DNA from: Streptomyces sp. T12
GTDB lineage: Bacteria; Actinomycetota; Actinomycetes; Streptomycetales; Streptomycetaceae
Direction: 5' to 3'
NCBI RefSeq assembly: GCF_028736035.1
Contig: NZ_CP117866.1
Coordinates: forward strand, 5,518,001 to 5,582,000
DNA length: 64,000 bases
In this document: positions 8,273 through 16,554 of the stretch, piece by piece
Position numbering within the stretch: position 1 is the stretch's first letter
Layout of the letters: every line of letters starts with the position of its first letter
Translations under genes and position numbers: made by a program
Notes under the pieces: generated by a model
What the model was told of the DNA's origin: nothing
Seen by the model: the letters and a program-made list of their open reading frames with translations, nothing else
Database searches by the model: none

Positions 8273-8476
8273 TCAGGCGGGAACGATGTTCTCGGCCTGG
8301 GGGCCCTTCTGGCCCTGCGTGACGTCGAAGGTCACCTTCTGGCCTTCCTGGAGCTCACGGAAGCCGGAGGTGGCGATGTTCGAGTAGTGGGCGAACACGT
8401 CGGGGCCGCCACCGTCCTGCTCGATGAAGCCGAAGCCCTTTTCCGCGTTGAACCACTTCACAGTGCCGGATGCCAT
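8273..8476 (-). CDS. Cold-shock protein CspA family (copy 1)
   Basis: 67 residues from ATG 8476 with GGAGA upstream. The protein is a single cold-shock domain: [20 protein letters not shown] with RNP1 KGFGFI, then DVFAHYSNI (RNP2) and [17 protein letters not shown]. These bind single-stranded RNA or DNA and act as RNA chaperones. It differs from copy 2 at only one residue (DGGGPDVF against DGGGADVF). The leader is about 160 bases and is conserved in copy 2. Its own terminator lies before the helicase gene. Confidence 0.95.
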   Translation of the reverse strand: MASGTVKWFNAEKGFGFIEQDGGGPDVFAHYSNIATSGFRELQEGQKVTFDVTQGQKGPQAENIVPA

Positions 8477-8670
8477 AACGTATCTCCCTGGGAGCAATAT
8501 CCGGAATCCGCACTTCGCGGTCCCGGAGTCGCCGTAATGATTACCCATCCGGAATGATCCGGAATTCCTCGGAAATGAAAAGAGTGCCCGTCGACGGAGG
8601 TCGAAAGAGCACTCAAAGTTTCACTCAAAGTTTCTGGGAACCAAAACCGCAACACCTATCACGATAGCAT
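8477..8670 (-). promoter_or_regulatory. cspA copy 1 promoter and long conserved leader
   Basis: On the minus strand a possible -10 (TATCGT) near 8660 is followed by a block at 8628-8653 and a second block near 8500-8560 that both recur before cspA copy 2. The shared core is GTTTTGGTT with CCAGA a base later. Long structured leaders are known for cold-shock genes in bacteria. The region 8670-8960 beyond it shows no convincing gene. Confidence 0.55.
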
Positions 8671-8967
8671 GGGTGGACGCTCTGGACCCAGGAATTTCCG
8701 CCGCTCTCAGTTGCGTCCCCGCGCTCGTCCCGCGCTCGTCCCGGGCTGAGCGTCCCGACCGGCGCACGCGGACGCGGTACGCGCCCACCGGCTCGCCGTC
8801 GCGGCAGGACGGCCGACCAGGTGTCCGTGCCCGCCTCGGGGCGCGTCATCTCGTTCGCCGGTGCGGAAAATCGTTGGCGGCTCGAAGCGGGCAGCGTTAC
8901 GCTCGCCGGCGATGACGACTCATTCTGTTGCCAGATTGGGGGTCCCGTCCGCGCAAGGTGAGTGCTG

Positions 8968-10461
8968 ATGGGCACCCAGATCGCGAACGGGGACTCCCGG
9001 CTTTCCGAGCTTTCCTTCTGGCCGCGCGTGCGCGAGTTCGCCGTGCCGGCCTCCATGATCGAGACCGCGACCGCCCGTCGGCTCGCCGGGGACTGGGCGG
9101 GGGCGTGTGCCGCCGCGGGGATCGATGTCGATCTCCATCTGCGTTCCGTGGCGCGTGATCACGGCCGGGACGTCGCCGCGCGAGTCCGGGCCGATCTTCG
9201 GCATCTCGCTCCCGACCTGTTGCGCTGGCACATGCCGAGGATCGCTCCCGACGGGCTGCTGCGCCCGGGGCTGACCCTCGCTCTGGCCCGGTACGACGGG
9301 GTGGGGCGGGACACCGGACGGCCGCTGCAGTTCGTGGCGCGGACCCCGCCGGCTTGGGCGGATGCCGGTCAGCGGATCAGCCTTGCGTTGTGGGGCGGGT
9401 CCCGGGCCGGAGCAGCCGTAGGAGGCGAGGACGGTGCCGGTCGGCATCCGCATCCCCGCCCGAACCGGCGATTCCGCCTCGATCTGCACCGCCACCTGTG
9501 GGATGCCGGCAGGGCCGGTGAGCTGCGGATCCGGTCCGGGGCATCCGGAGGCGGCCCTCCCGCACGTGACCGACCTGGGCTGGACCCGGAGCTGCTCGGG
9601 AGGACGCTGCCGTACGGGCGCCGCTGTGCCGTTGACCGGTGGGCGGACGAGGCGCGGATACTGCTGCGCGCCGAAGGGCGGTCTGAGGGTGCCCTGGTCG
9701 TGCGGTTGGGGGGACGGCGGCGGCTCGTACTGGAGTTGCTCGGGGATGGGGATGGGGACGGGGACGGGGACGCGGGCGGCGACGGTCGTAGCGGTGGATC
9801 GCCCGTACTGCGGATCTCGGCGGCCACCAAGGGCCGTGCCTCCGCGCTGCCGGTGCTGCCCGACGCGGCGACCTGGGTGCTGCCCGACCTGGAGTTGCTC
9901 CGGGCCGGTGCGATCGAGGCCGGTCGGCTGCATCCGCTGGTCGCCTCTGCCCTCGTACCGGATCAGGCCCCGCCGTCTCGGTCGTCTCGCCCCTCCCTGA
10001 CGACGGACCCGGCAGGGCAGCCACGCCTCGTCGAGTGCCGGGGGGCCCAGCACCGGATCGGGCTGGTCGACGGCGTACTGGCACCGTTGGACCACGACCC
10101 GGCCGAGATCCGGCGGGAGGAGCTGCTGGCCGCCCTCACCGGCACGCCGCTCCCCTGCCTCCAGGCCATCGACGTGGCGCACCGGCATCCGTCCTGTCTG
10201 CCCGACGTTCGCGAACGCCTCTGCCACGGCGACACCGCCGGTGCGCTGGCCGTCGTCGAGGGGCTGCTGGGACCGGACGCGGTGCTGCGCGACGGTGCGC
10301 TGCGGGACGAACTGGAGGCGGCGGCGCGGCAGCGCATCACGTACGGGCTGTTCAGGGCCGGGTTGGCCGGCCCGGCACCGGGCCGCAGGCACATCGACGC
10401 CGACGAGCGCGGTCGTCCCCGCGACCACCGCGCGCGCCCTCGCCACGCGACGTTTCCCTGA
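8968..10461 (+). CDS. Uncharacterised protein of a MoxR/VWA module
   Basis: 497 residues from ATG 8968; GTG 8962 is an alternative. I do not recognise a catalytic motif. The N-terminal half is helical (FWPRVREFAVPASMIETATARRLAGDWAGACAAAGIDVD), the middle has a hydrophobic beta-rich segment (LVVRLGGRRRLVLELLG) and a Gly/Asp repeat (GDGDGDGDAGGDG), and the C terminus is Arg-rich. Genes of this kind commonly precede a MoxR ATPase and a VWA protein in Streptomyces. It may be the substrate or effector of that ATPase/VWA pair, but this is inferred from position only. Confidence 0.75.
   Translation: MGTQIANGDSRLSELSFWPRVREFAVPASMIETATARRLAGDWAGACAAAGIDVDLHLRSVARDHGRDVAARVRADLRHLAPDLLRWHMPRIAPDGLLRPGLTLALARYDGVGRDTGRPLQFVARTPPAWADAGQRISLALWGGSRAGAAVGGEDGAGRHPHPRPNRRFRLDLHRHLWDAGRAGELRIRSGASGGGPPARDRPGLDPELLGRTLPYGRRCAVDRWADEARILLRAEGRSEGALVVRLGGRRRLVLELLGDGDGDGDGDAGGDGRSGGSPVLRISAATKGRASALPVLPDAATWVLPDLELLRAGAIEAGRLHPLVASALVPDQAPPSRSSRPSLTTDPAGQPRLVECRGAQHRIGLVDGVLAPLDHDPAEIRREELLAALTGTPLPCLQAIDVAHRHPSCLPDVRERLCHGDTAGALAVVEGLLGPDAVLRDGALRDELEAAARQRITYGLFRAGLAGPAPGRRHIDADERGRPRDHRARPRHATFP
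9748..9780 (+). repeat. GGGGAY hexanucleotide repeat
   Basis: Five tandem GGGGAT/GGGGAC units encode alternating Gly-Asp within the unknown protein. The G-runs could form a G-quadruplex on the coding strand, and copy number could change without a frameshift. Confidence 0.65.
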
Positions 10462-10530
10462 CCTGAGCCTCCATGCACGCCCCGCCCATGCACGCTCCGC
10501 CCTGCCCTCTGCCCATCCCGAAACCCACAG

Positions 10531-11781
10531 GTGACCCACATGCCCACATGCACCCAGACCCAGCCCGCCACCCCTCAACTCGACGTCGCCGCCGACCTGT
10601 TGAGCCTCCTCCGCGACACCACCACCGAACCCCGCCCCGACACACAACTGGAGGCCCTCACCCTGGCCGTCGCCGCCGACCTGCCCGTGCTGCTCTGGGG
10701 GGAGCCGGGGATCGGCAAGACCGCCGCACTGACGCAGCTCGCCGCCGCTCTGGACCTTCCGTTGACCACGGTGATCGCGAGCGTCCACGAGCCGTCCGAT
10801 TTCTCCGGGTTGCCCGTCGTCGGCGACGACCCCGCGGAACAGGGCGTGCCGATGGCCCCGCCGGACTGGGCCGTACGGCTGGTGAAGGCCGGGCGGGGGC
10901 TGTTGTTCCTGGACGAGTTGTCCACCGCGCCGCCGGCCGTGCAGGCCGCGCTGCTGCGGCTTGTGCTGGAGCGGCGGGTCGGGGCGTTGCGGCTGCCGCC
11001 GGGTGTGCGGATCGTGGCCGCCGCCAACCCGCGGTCCTCGGCGGCGGACGGCTGGGAGCTGAGCGCGCCGCTGGCCAACCGGTTCGTCCATCTGCAGTGG
11101 GCCCACGACCACGAGGTCGTCGTACGCGGACTCGGCGGGACCTGGCCGCAGGCGACCTTGCCGCGGCTCGACCCGGAGAGGCTGCCGGAGGCGGTGGACT
11201 TCGCGCGGCGCGCGGTGTGCGGGCTGCTCTCCGGGCGGCCGGGTCTCGTGCACCGGTTGCCCAGCAGCGAGACGCGTCGGGGTGGGCCGTGGCCCTCCCC
11301 GCGGAGCTGGGAGATGACGCAGTGTCTGATCGCCTTCGCGACCGCCGCCGGTTCCTCGCGGGACGTGCTCTCGCTGCTGGTCAGGGGCACGGTGGGGGAC
11401 GGGCCGGGGCTGGAGCTGCTGGCGAGCGTGGACCGGATGGACCTGCCGGACCCCGAGGTGCTGCTCGCCGACCCGGCGGGTGCCGAGCTGCCCGAACGGG
11501 GGGATCTGCGGCAGGCCGCGCTCGACGGTGTGGTGGAGGCGGTGCGGGCGCGCCCGGAGCGGGCCCGTTGGGATGCGGCGTGGGCGCTGCTCGTGCGGGC
11601 GGTGGAGACCGGGGCTCCGGACCTGGTCGTCGTCCCCGCGTCGACGCTGGCCTCGCTGCGCCAGGAGGACTGGGACGTACCGCCGTCGATCGAGCAGCTC
11701 GCCGGAGTGGTGTCCCTGTCCCGGCGAGCCGATCACGCGGCGGTCCGGACGACGGCGGCCGCCGCGAAGGCGGTCCGATGA
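10531..11781 (+). CDS. MoxR-type AAA+ ATPase
   Basis: 416 residues from GTG 10531; ATG 10540 is a possible alternative and neither has a strong ribosome site. Walker A is GEPGIGKT (57-64), Walker B LLFLDEL (near 124-130), and sensor residues follow in IVAAANPRSSA. The length and ANRFVHLQW region fit MoxR ATPases, which remodel partner proteins in concert with VWA-domain proteins. Its stop overlaps the start of the VWA gene (ATGA), supporting a shared complex. The target is unknown. Confidence 0.88.
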   Translation: MTHMPTCTQTQPATPQLDVAADLLSLLRDTTTEPRPDTQLEALTLAVAADLPVLLWGEPGIGKTAALTQLAAALDLPLTTVIASVHEPSDFSGLPVVGDDPAEQGVPMAPPDWAVRLVKAGRGLLFLDELSTAPPAVQAALLRLVLERRVGALRLPPGVRIVAAANPRSSAADGWELSAPLANRFVHLQWAHDHEVVVRGLGGTWPQATLPRLDPERLPEAVDFARRAVCGLLSGRPGLVHRLPSSETRRGGPWPSPRSWEMTQCLIAFATAAGSSRDVLSLLVRGTVGDGPGLELLASVDRMDLPDPEVLLADPAGAELPERGDLRQAALDGVVEAVRARPERARWDAAWALLVRAVETGAPDLVVVPASTLASLRQEDWDVPPSIEQLAGVVSLSRRADHAAVRTTAAAAKAVR

Positions 11782-13316
11782 GCGCGTCCGCACCGGGGAC
11801 GCCCCAAGGCACCCCTGGGTTCGCGAAGGCGGGGCCGATGAGCGAGGCCGCATCGGGGACGCCCCAGGACTCGCCGCGGGGTGCGCCTCAGGTCCCGTTG
11901 CGGGACGCGCCCCGGCCCTCGTCGGGAGCCGCGTCCCACCTCCCGTTGCGGGGCGTGCCTCAGGACTTGTCGCGGGGTGTGCCCCAGGTCCCGTCGCGGG
12001 GTGCGCCTCACGACTCGCCGCGGGACGCGCCCCAGCCCCCGTCAGGAGCCCCGCCCCACCCCCCGTCCCGAGCCACCCCCCAACCCCCGCCCCGCCCCTT
12101 GGACCGCGACAAGCTCTTCGCTGCTCGGCTGCATGCTGCCCGTGTTCGTCCCTACCTGGCGACCGCGCTGTTCGCTCTGCATGTCGTGGAGTCGCGGCGG
12201 GTGCCGACGATGGCTGTCGACCGGTACTGGCGGTGCTACGTCTCGCCGGGGTTCGTAGAGCGGACGCCGGTGGAGGAGTTGGCCGGTGTGTGGGTGCACG
12301 AGGTGTCCCATCTGCTGCGCGACCATCACGGGCGCGGCGACCGGGTGGCGCGTGAGCGCGGGCTGACCGGGCCCGGGGAGCGGCTGCGGATGAACATCGC
12401 CGCGGACTGCGAGATCAACGACGATGTGTACGGGGACGGGCTGGCCCGGCCCGAGGGTGCCGTCGAGCCGGCGACCTTGATGCTGCCCGAGGGCGAGCTG
12501 ATGGAGGACTATCTGCGCCAGTTCCGGCTGGGCCCGCGGATGCAGGAGCTGGCCTGGCTGGACTGCGGCAGCGGCGCCGACGGCCTGGAACGGGAGTGGG
12601 ATCTGGGGGCCGGCGGCGGGCACGGGCTCAGTGCGCAGGAACGGGACGCGGTCCGGTTCCGGGTGGCGCAGGGCATCACCGGGCGTCCGGGGCACGCCCC
12701 GGAAGGGTGGCAGCGGTGGGCGGAGAAGGCGTTCCATCCGCCGCAGCCCTGGCGGGAGTTGCTGGGGGCGGCGGTCCGCTCGGCGGCCTCGGGGCCGGGC
12801 GCCGGTGAGGACTACACGTACGGCCGCCCGTCGCGCCGGTCCGCCTCGGTGCCCGGCGCCGTTCTGCCCAGCCTGCGCCGCAGACCGCCCCGCGTCAGCG
12901 TCGTCATCGACACCTCCGGCTCGGTCAGCGACGCCGAACTGGGCAGCGCGCTGCTGGAGGTCGCCGCGATCTCCCGTGCCGTGGGCGGCCGGCGCGACCT
13001 GGTCAGTGTGGTGCCGTGCGACGCGGCGGCCCAGGGCGTGCACCGGCTGTGCCGTGCCGAGGGGATCCCGCTGGTCGGGGGCGGGGGGACGGATCTGCGC
13101 GCGGGGTTCGACAGGGCGCTGCGGGCGCGGCCGAGGCCCGATGTGATCGTGGCCCTGACGGACGGTCAGACGCCATGGCCGAGCACGCGACCGCCGTGCC
13201 GGACGGTGGTGGGGCTGTTTCCTCGACGGCACGGTTTCCGGCCGTACGACGAGGACAACCCCGAGTACGTGCCGGACTCACCGCCCGTGTGGGCACGGGT
13301 CGTTGACATCGGGTAG
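11778..13316 (+). CDS. Metallopeptidase-like (DUF2201) and VWA-like domain protein
   Basis: 512 residues, starting at the ATG that overlaps the MoxR stop. Residues 29-108 are ten octapeptide repeats. A zincin-like motif HEVSH occurs at 174-178, followed by DHH and NIAADCEINDD, matching the putative metallopeptidase domain of DUF2201. The C-terminal third is VWA-like, with a MIDAS-type start VVIDTSGSVSD near residue 376 and GGGGTDLRAGFD later. VWA proteins pair with MoxR ATPases. The repeat tail is unusual and probably a flexible linker. Confidence 0.85.
   Translation: MSASAPGTPQGTPGFAKAGPMSEAASGTPQDSPRGAPQVPLRDAPRPSSGAASHLPLRGVPQDLSRGVPQVPSRGAPHDSPRDAPQPPSGAPPHPPSRATPQPPPRPLDRDKLFAARLHAARVRPYLATALFALHVVESRRVPTMAVDRYWRCYVSPGFVERTPVEELAGVWVHEVSHLLRDHHGRGDRVARERGLTGPGERLRMNIAADCEINDDVYGDGLARPEGAVEPATLMLPEGELMEDYLRQFRLGPRMQELAWLDCGSGADGLEREWDLGAGGGHGLSAQERDAVRFRVAQGITGRPGHAPEGWQRWAEKAFHPPQPWRELLGAAVRSAASGPGAGEDYTYGRPSRRSASVPGAVLPSLRRRPPRVSVVIDTSGSVSDAELGSALLEVAAISRAVGGRRDLVSVVPCDAAAQGVHRLCRAEGIPLVGGGGTDLRAGFDRALRARPRPDVIVALTDGQTPWPSTRPPCRTVVGLFPRRHGFRPYDEDNPEYVPDSPPVWARVVDIG
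11862..12101 (+). repeat. Ten tandem 24-bp repeats encoding octapeptides
   Basis: Ten degenerate 24-bp units encode octapeptides such as PQDSPRGA, PQVPLRDA, PQDLSRGV, PQVPSRGA and PHDSPRDA. Units 1, 5 and 7 and units 2 and 6 resemble each other most, which suggests duplication of blocks larger than one unit. Confidence 0.85.
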
Positions 13317-13452
13317 GCCTCGCGGCCCCTGCCGCCTGCCGAGCCGGACCTGAACCGGCCTGCGTAGTCTGGGTGATGTCTCTGGCGGCAGCCACGGACG
13401 GGGGGAACATCATTCACCGAGTCACCCGAGCGAATCCGAAGGATCAGCGAAC

Positions 13453-13968
13453 GTGTCGTTGAAGAACAGCCGCCCCAGGGTCGCCGCCCTGGCCCTCATG
13501 GTGGCGCTCGCCGGCCTGGCCGCGGCAGGACCGGCCGCAGCAGCCGCACCCCAGACGCAGACCACCACCGCGACGTCGGCCCCGACCAGCCCGACGCCCG
13601 CCATACCCACCGAGTTCGTCGACCTGCCCACGAGCACCCTCGTCGCCGACAACGCCGGTCACGAGGTCACGCTCACCTACCGCAACGAATCGTCGGCGGA
13701 TCGCACCGTCGCCCCGCAGCTCCTGGTGGAGTCGCCGGACGCCGGGCCGTTCCTGAATCCGACGGACATCCGGGTCGAGCGGCGCACCGCCACCGGCTGC
13801 TGGGAGGCCGTGAACCTCGGCACCCAGACCGGCACCCTGTTCACCGACCTCACCACCGCACAGCGCACGCTGCACGCGGGGGACACCCTCACCGAGGTCT
13901 ACCGGGTCACCGCCCTCGACCCGGCGGCCGAGGGCACGGTCCACCCGAGGGTGGCACTCTTCGGCTGA
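13453..13968 (+). CDS. Secreted protein with immunoglobulin-like fold (hypothetical)
   Basis: 171 residues from GTG 13453. A signal peptide (ALALMVALAGLAAAGPAAAAA) is followed by a Thr/Pro-rich linker (TQTTTATSAPTSPTP) and a beta-rich domain (GHEVTLTYRNESSADRTVAPQLLVESP, DTLTEVYRVTALDPAAEGTVHPRVALFG). The spacing of strands suggests an Ig-like domain. I do not recognise the family. It stands alone and is followed by a strong hairpin. Nothing in the 130 bases upstream resembles another gene. Confidence 0.75.
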   Translation: MSLKNSRPRVAALALMVALAGLAAAGPAAAAAPQTQTTTATSAPTSPTPAIPTEFVDLPTSTLVADNAGHEVTLTYRNESSADRTVAPQLLVESPDAGPFLNPTDIRVERRTATGCWEAVNLGTQTGTLFTDLTTAQRTLHAGDTLTEVYRVTALDPAAEGTVHPRVALFG

Positions 13969-13974
13969 GCCACC

Positions 13975-14050
13975 ACCCGCACCACGCCATGACACCGCCG
14001 GCTCCGGGGCCCTCGCCTCGGGGCCGGCGGTGTCATGACGTGGTGCGGGT
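13975..14050. terminator. Very long terminator-like inverted repeat
   Basis: Two 28-base arms (13975-14002 and 14023-14050) are complementary at 27 of 28 positions, with a 20-base GC-rich loop. It lies 7 bases after the stop of the secreted-protein gene. The stem is about twice the usual terminator length and reaches into the leader of the MMPL gene. Confidence 0.75.
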
Positions 14051-14223
14051 CCCTGGTGTACCGCGCGCCCCGGTCCCCGCCCTGGTCCCCGCGGGGGACC
14101 CGCACCCCGGTCCGTACTGCGTTCTCAGTAGCCGGGATTGACGGCAGCCGCACGACGACACGGCACCCCTGCACCGGACAGCCTGGGCAGACGTTCGAGT
14201 CCCAGATGTGGAGACCCCCTGCC

Positions 14224-16434
14224 GTGGCTACTTTCCTGTATCGAGTGGGCCGTCTGGCCTTCCGGCGGCGCTGGTACGTCGCCCTGGTCTGGGCGGCCGT
14301 CCTGGCCGCCGTCGGCCTGGGTGCCCTGAAGGCCCCGGGAGCCTCCGACGAGGAGTTCTCCATGCCGGGCATCGAGTCGCAGAAGGCGTTCGACCTGATG
14401 GAGGAGCGCTTCCCGGGTGCGACGGCCGACGGCGCGACCGCGCGGGTCGTCTTCGTCGCGCCGGGCGGTGAGAAGGTGACCGCCACCGAGAACAGGAAGG
14501 CCGTCGAGGAGGCCGTGGCCGAGCTGGGCGACGGCACGCAGGTCGCGGGCGTCGCCGACCCGTTCCAGGCGAAGGCGGTCAGCAAGGACGGGACGACGGC
14601 GTACGCGACCGTCACCTACAAGGTCGCGGCCAACGAACTCACCGATGCCGGCAAGGCCCACCTGGAGCGGGCGATCGACGGGGCCCGGGACGCGGGGCTG
14701 ACCGTCGAGGCCGGCGGCAGCGCGATGGACGACGGAGGCGGTGCGGGCGGGATGGCCGAGGTCATCGGCATCGCGATCGCCGCGGTCGTCCTTCTCGTCA
14801 CCTTCGGTTCGCTGGCCGCCGCCGGACTGCCCCTGCTGACCGCCGTCATCGGCGTCGGCGTCAGCATGGCCACGATCCTGACCCTGTCCAGCGCCCTCGG
14901 CCTGTCCACCACGACCGGCACCCTCGCCATGATGCTGGGCCTCGCGGTCGGCATCGACTACGCCCTGTTCGTCGTCTCGCGGTACCGGGAGGAGCGCGCC
15001 AGGGGCCGTACGCCGCAGGAGGCGACCGGACTCGCGGTCGGTACGGCCGGCTCCGCGGTCGTCTTCGCCGGGCTCACCGTCGTCATCGCGCTCGCCGGGC
15101 TCTCGGTCGTCGGCATTCCGATGCTCACCAAGATGGGCCTGGCAGCGGCGGGCGCGGTCGTCGTCGCCGTACTGATCGCGCTGACGCTGGTCCCGGCGTT
15201 CCTCGGCTTCTGGCCGAACGCCGTGCTCTCGTGGCGGGCCCGCAAGAGCGGCCGTATCGAGGAGGGCGGCGAGAACAACGGCGGTACGCGCTGGGCCCGG
15301 TTCGTGCTGCGCCGTCCGCTGCCGGTACTGCTCCTCGGTGTCGTGGGCCTCGGCGCGCTCGCGGTGCCGATGACGGAGCTTCAGCTGGGCATGCCCGGCG
15401 ACGAGGCCAAGTCGGCCTCCACCACCGAACGCCGGGCCTACGACGCGCTCGCCGAGGCCTTCGGGCCGGGCTTCAACGGGCCGTTGACCGTCGTCGTGGA
15501 CGCCAAGGGCGACGCGGATCCGAAGGGTGCGGTCACCACCATCTCCGAGGAGATCGGCGCCACGAAGGGGGTCGTGTCCGTCTCCCCGGCCCGCTTCAAC
15601 GACGCCGGTGACACCGCGGTCTTCTCGGTCGTGCCGTCCACCGCGCCGACCGACGAGAAGACGAAGGACCTGGTGACGGTCATCCGGGACGAGCGTCCGG
15701 GGGTCGAGGCCGAGACCGGGGCGACTTTCGAGGTCACCGGCACCACCGCGATGAACATCGACATCGCCGGCAAGGTGCAGTCCGCACTGGTCCCGTACCT
15801 GATCGTCGTGGTCGGACTGGCGATCGTCCTGCTGCTGGTGGTCTTCCGGTCCCTGCTCGTCCCGCTGAAGGCGGCCCTCGGCTTCCTGCTGTCGGTGCTG
15901 GCCTCCCTCGGCGCGGTCGTCGTGGTCTTCCAGCAGGGGCACGGCGCCGAGCTGCTGGGTGTGGAGCAGACCGGGCCGATCATGAGCCTGATGCCGATCT
16001 TCCTGGTGGGCATCGTCTTCGGGCTCGCCATGGACTACGAGGTCTTCCTGGTCTCGCGGATGCGGGAGGCGTACGTCCACGGCGAGCCGGCCCAGCAGGC
16101 GGTCACGTCCGGTTTCCGGCACAGTGCCCGCGTGGTCGTGGCCGCCGCTCTGATCATGATCGCCGTGTTCGCCGGGTTCATCGGGGAGAGCGACTCCATG
16201 ATCAAGATGATCGGGTTCGGCCTCGCCGCCGCGGTGCTCCTCGACGCCTTCGTCGTACGGATGGCGATCGTGCCGGCCGTCCTCGCCCTGCTCGGGGACA
16301 AGGCCTGGTGGCTGCCGAAGTGGCTGGACCGGATCCTGCCCCGTGTCGACGTGGAGGGCGAGGCGCTCAGCCGCCGGTCCGATACGGAGCCGGCCCCGGC
16401 CGAGGCGGCCGACCTGGAAGTGGCGCGCACCTGA
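14224..16434 (+). CDS. MMPL family membrane exporter
   Basis: 736 residues from GTG 14224 (MATFLYRVGRLAFRRRWYVAL), chosen because GGAG lies about 10 bases upstream; ATG 14206 is the alternative. Two halves of five to six transmembrane segments alternate with large external loops, as in RND/MMPL proteins such as ActII-3. Key segments include GLAVGIDYALFVVSRYREE and GLAMDYEVFLVSRMREA with the central Asp proton-relay residues. Such proteins export lipids or antibiotics. A hairpin ends the unit and a histidine kinase gene follows. Confidence 0.92.
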   Translation: MATFLYRVGRLAFRRRWYVALVWAAVLAAVGLGALKAPGASDEEFSMPGIESQKAFDLMEERFPGATADGATARVVFVAPGGEKVTATENRKAVEEAVAELGDGTQVAGVADPFQAKAVSKDGTTAYATVTYKVAANELTDAGKAHLERAIDGARDAGLTVEAGGSAMDDGGGAGGMAEVIGIAIAAVVLLVTFGSLAAAGLPLLTAVIGVGVSMATILTLSSALGLSTTTGTLAMMLGLAVGIDYALFVVSRYREERARGRTPQEATGLAVGTAGSAVVFAGLTVVIALAGLSVVGIPMLTKMGLAAAGAVVVAVLIALTLVPAFLGFWPNAVLSWRARKSGRIEEGGENNGGTRWARFVLRRPLPVLLLGVVGLGALAVPMTELQLGMPGDEAKSASTTERRAYDALAEAFGPGFNGPLTVVVDAKGDADPKGAVTTISEEIGATKGVVSVSPARFNDAGDTAVFSVVPSTAPTDEKTKDLVTVIRDERPGVEAETGATFEVTGTTAMNIDIAGKVQSALVPYLIVVVGLAIVLLLVVFRSLLVPLKAALGFLLSVLASLGAVVVVFQQGHGAELLGVEQTGPIMSLMPIFLVGIVFGLAMDYEVFLVSRMREAYVHGEPAQQAVTSGFRHSARVVVAAALIMIAVFAGFIGESDSMIKMIGFGLAAAVLLDAFVVRMAIVPAVLALLGDKAWWLPKWLDRILPRVDVEGEALSRRSDTEPAPAEAADLEVART

Positions 16435-16460
16435 TCCGACCCCGTCCCACCCCCCACCAG

Positions 16461-16492
16461 GGGCCGCCCGTGACACAGGACACGGGCGGCCC
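16461..16492 (+). terminator. Terminator after the MMPL gene
   Basis: 12-bp perfect stem GGGCCGCCCGTG (16461-16472) and its complement (16481-16492) with an 8-base loop, 26 bases after the MMPL stop. Confidence 0.6.
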
Positions 16493-16554
16493 CGTCGGCC
16501 GTTCGTCACCGGCGTCGTCCACCATGGCCCCACCCGCACCGACCGGAGAACCCG

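Noticed and set aside
8670..8960. Small frames in the gap before 8968
   Set aside because: Composition is Arg/Pro-rich, no ribosome site, and they disagree between strands.
8920..11853. 977-codon minus-strand frame
   Set aside because: It is antisense to the unknown protein and MoxR gene; low-complexity Arg/Pro/Gln composition and no domains.
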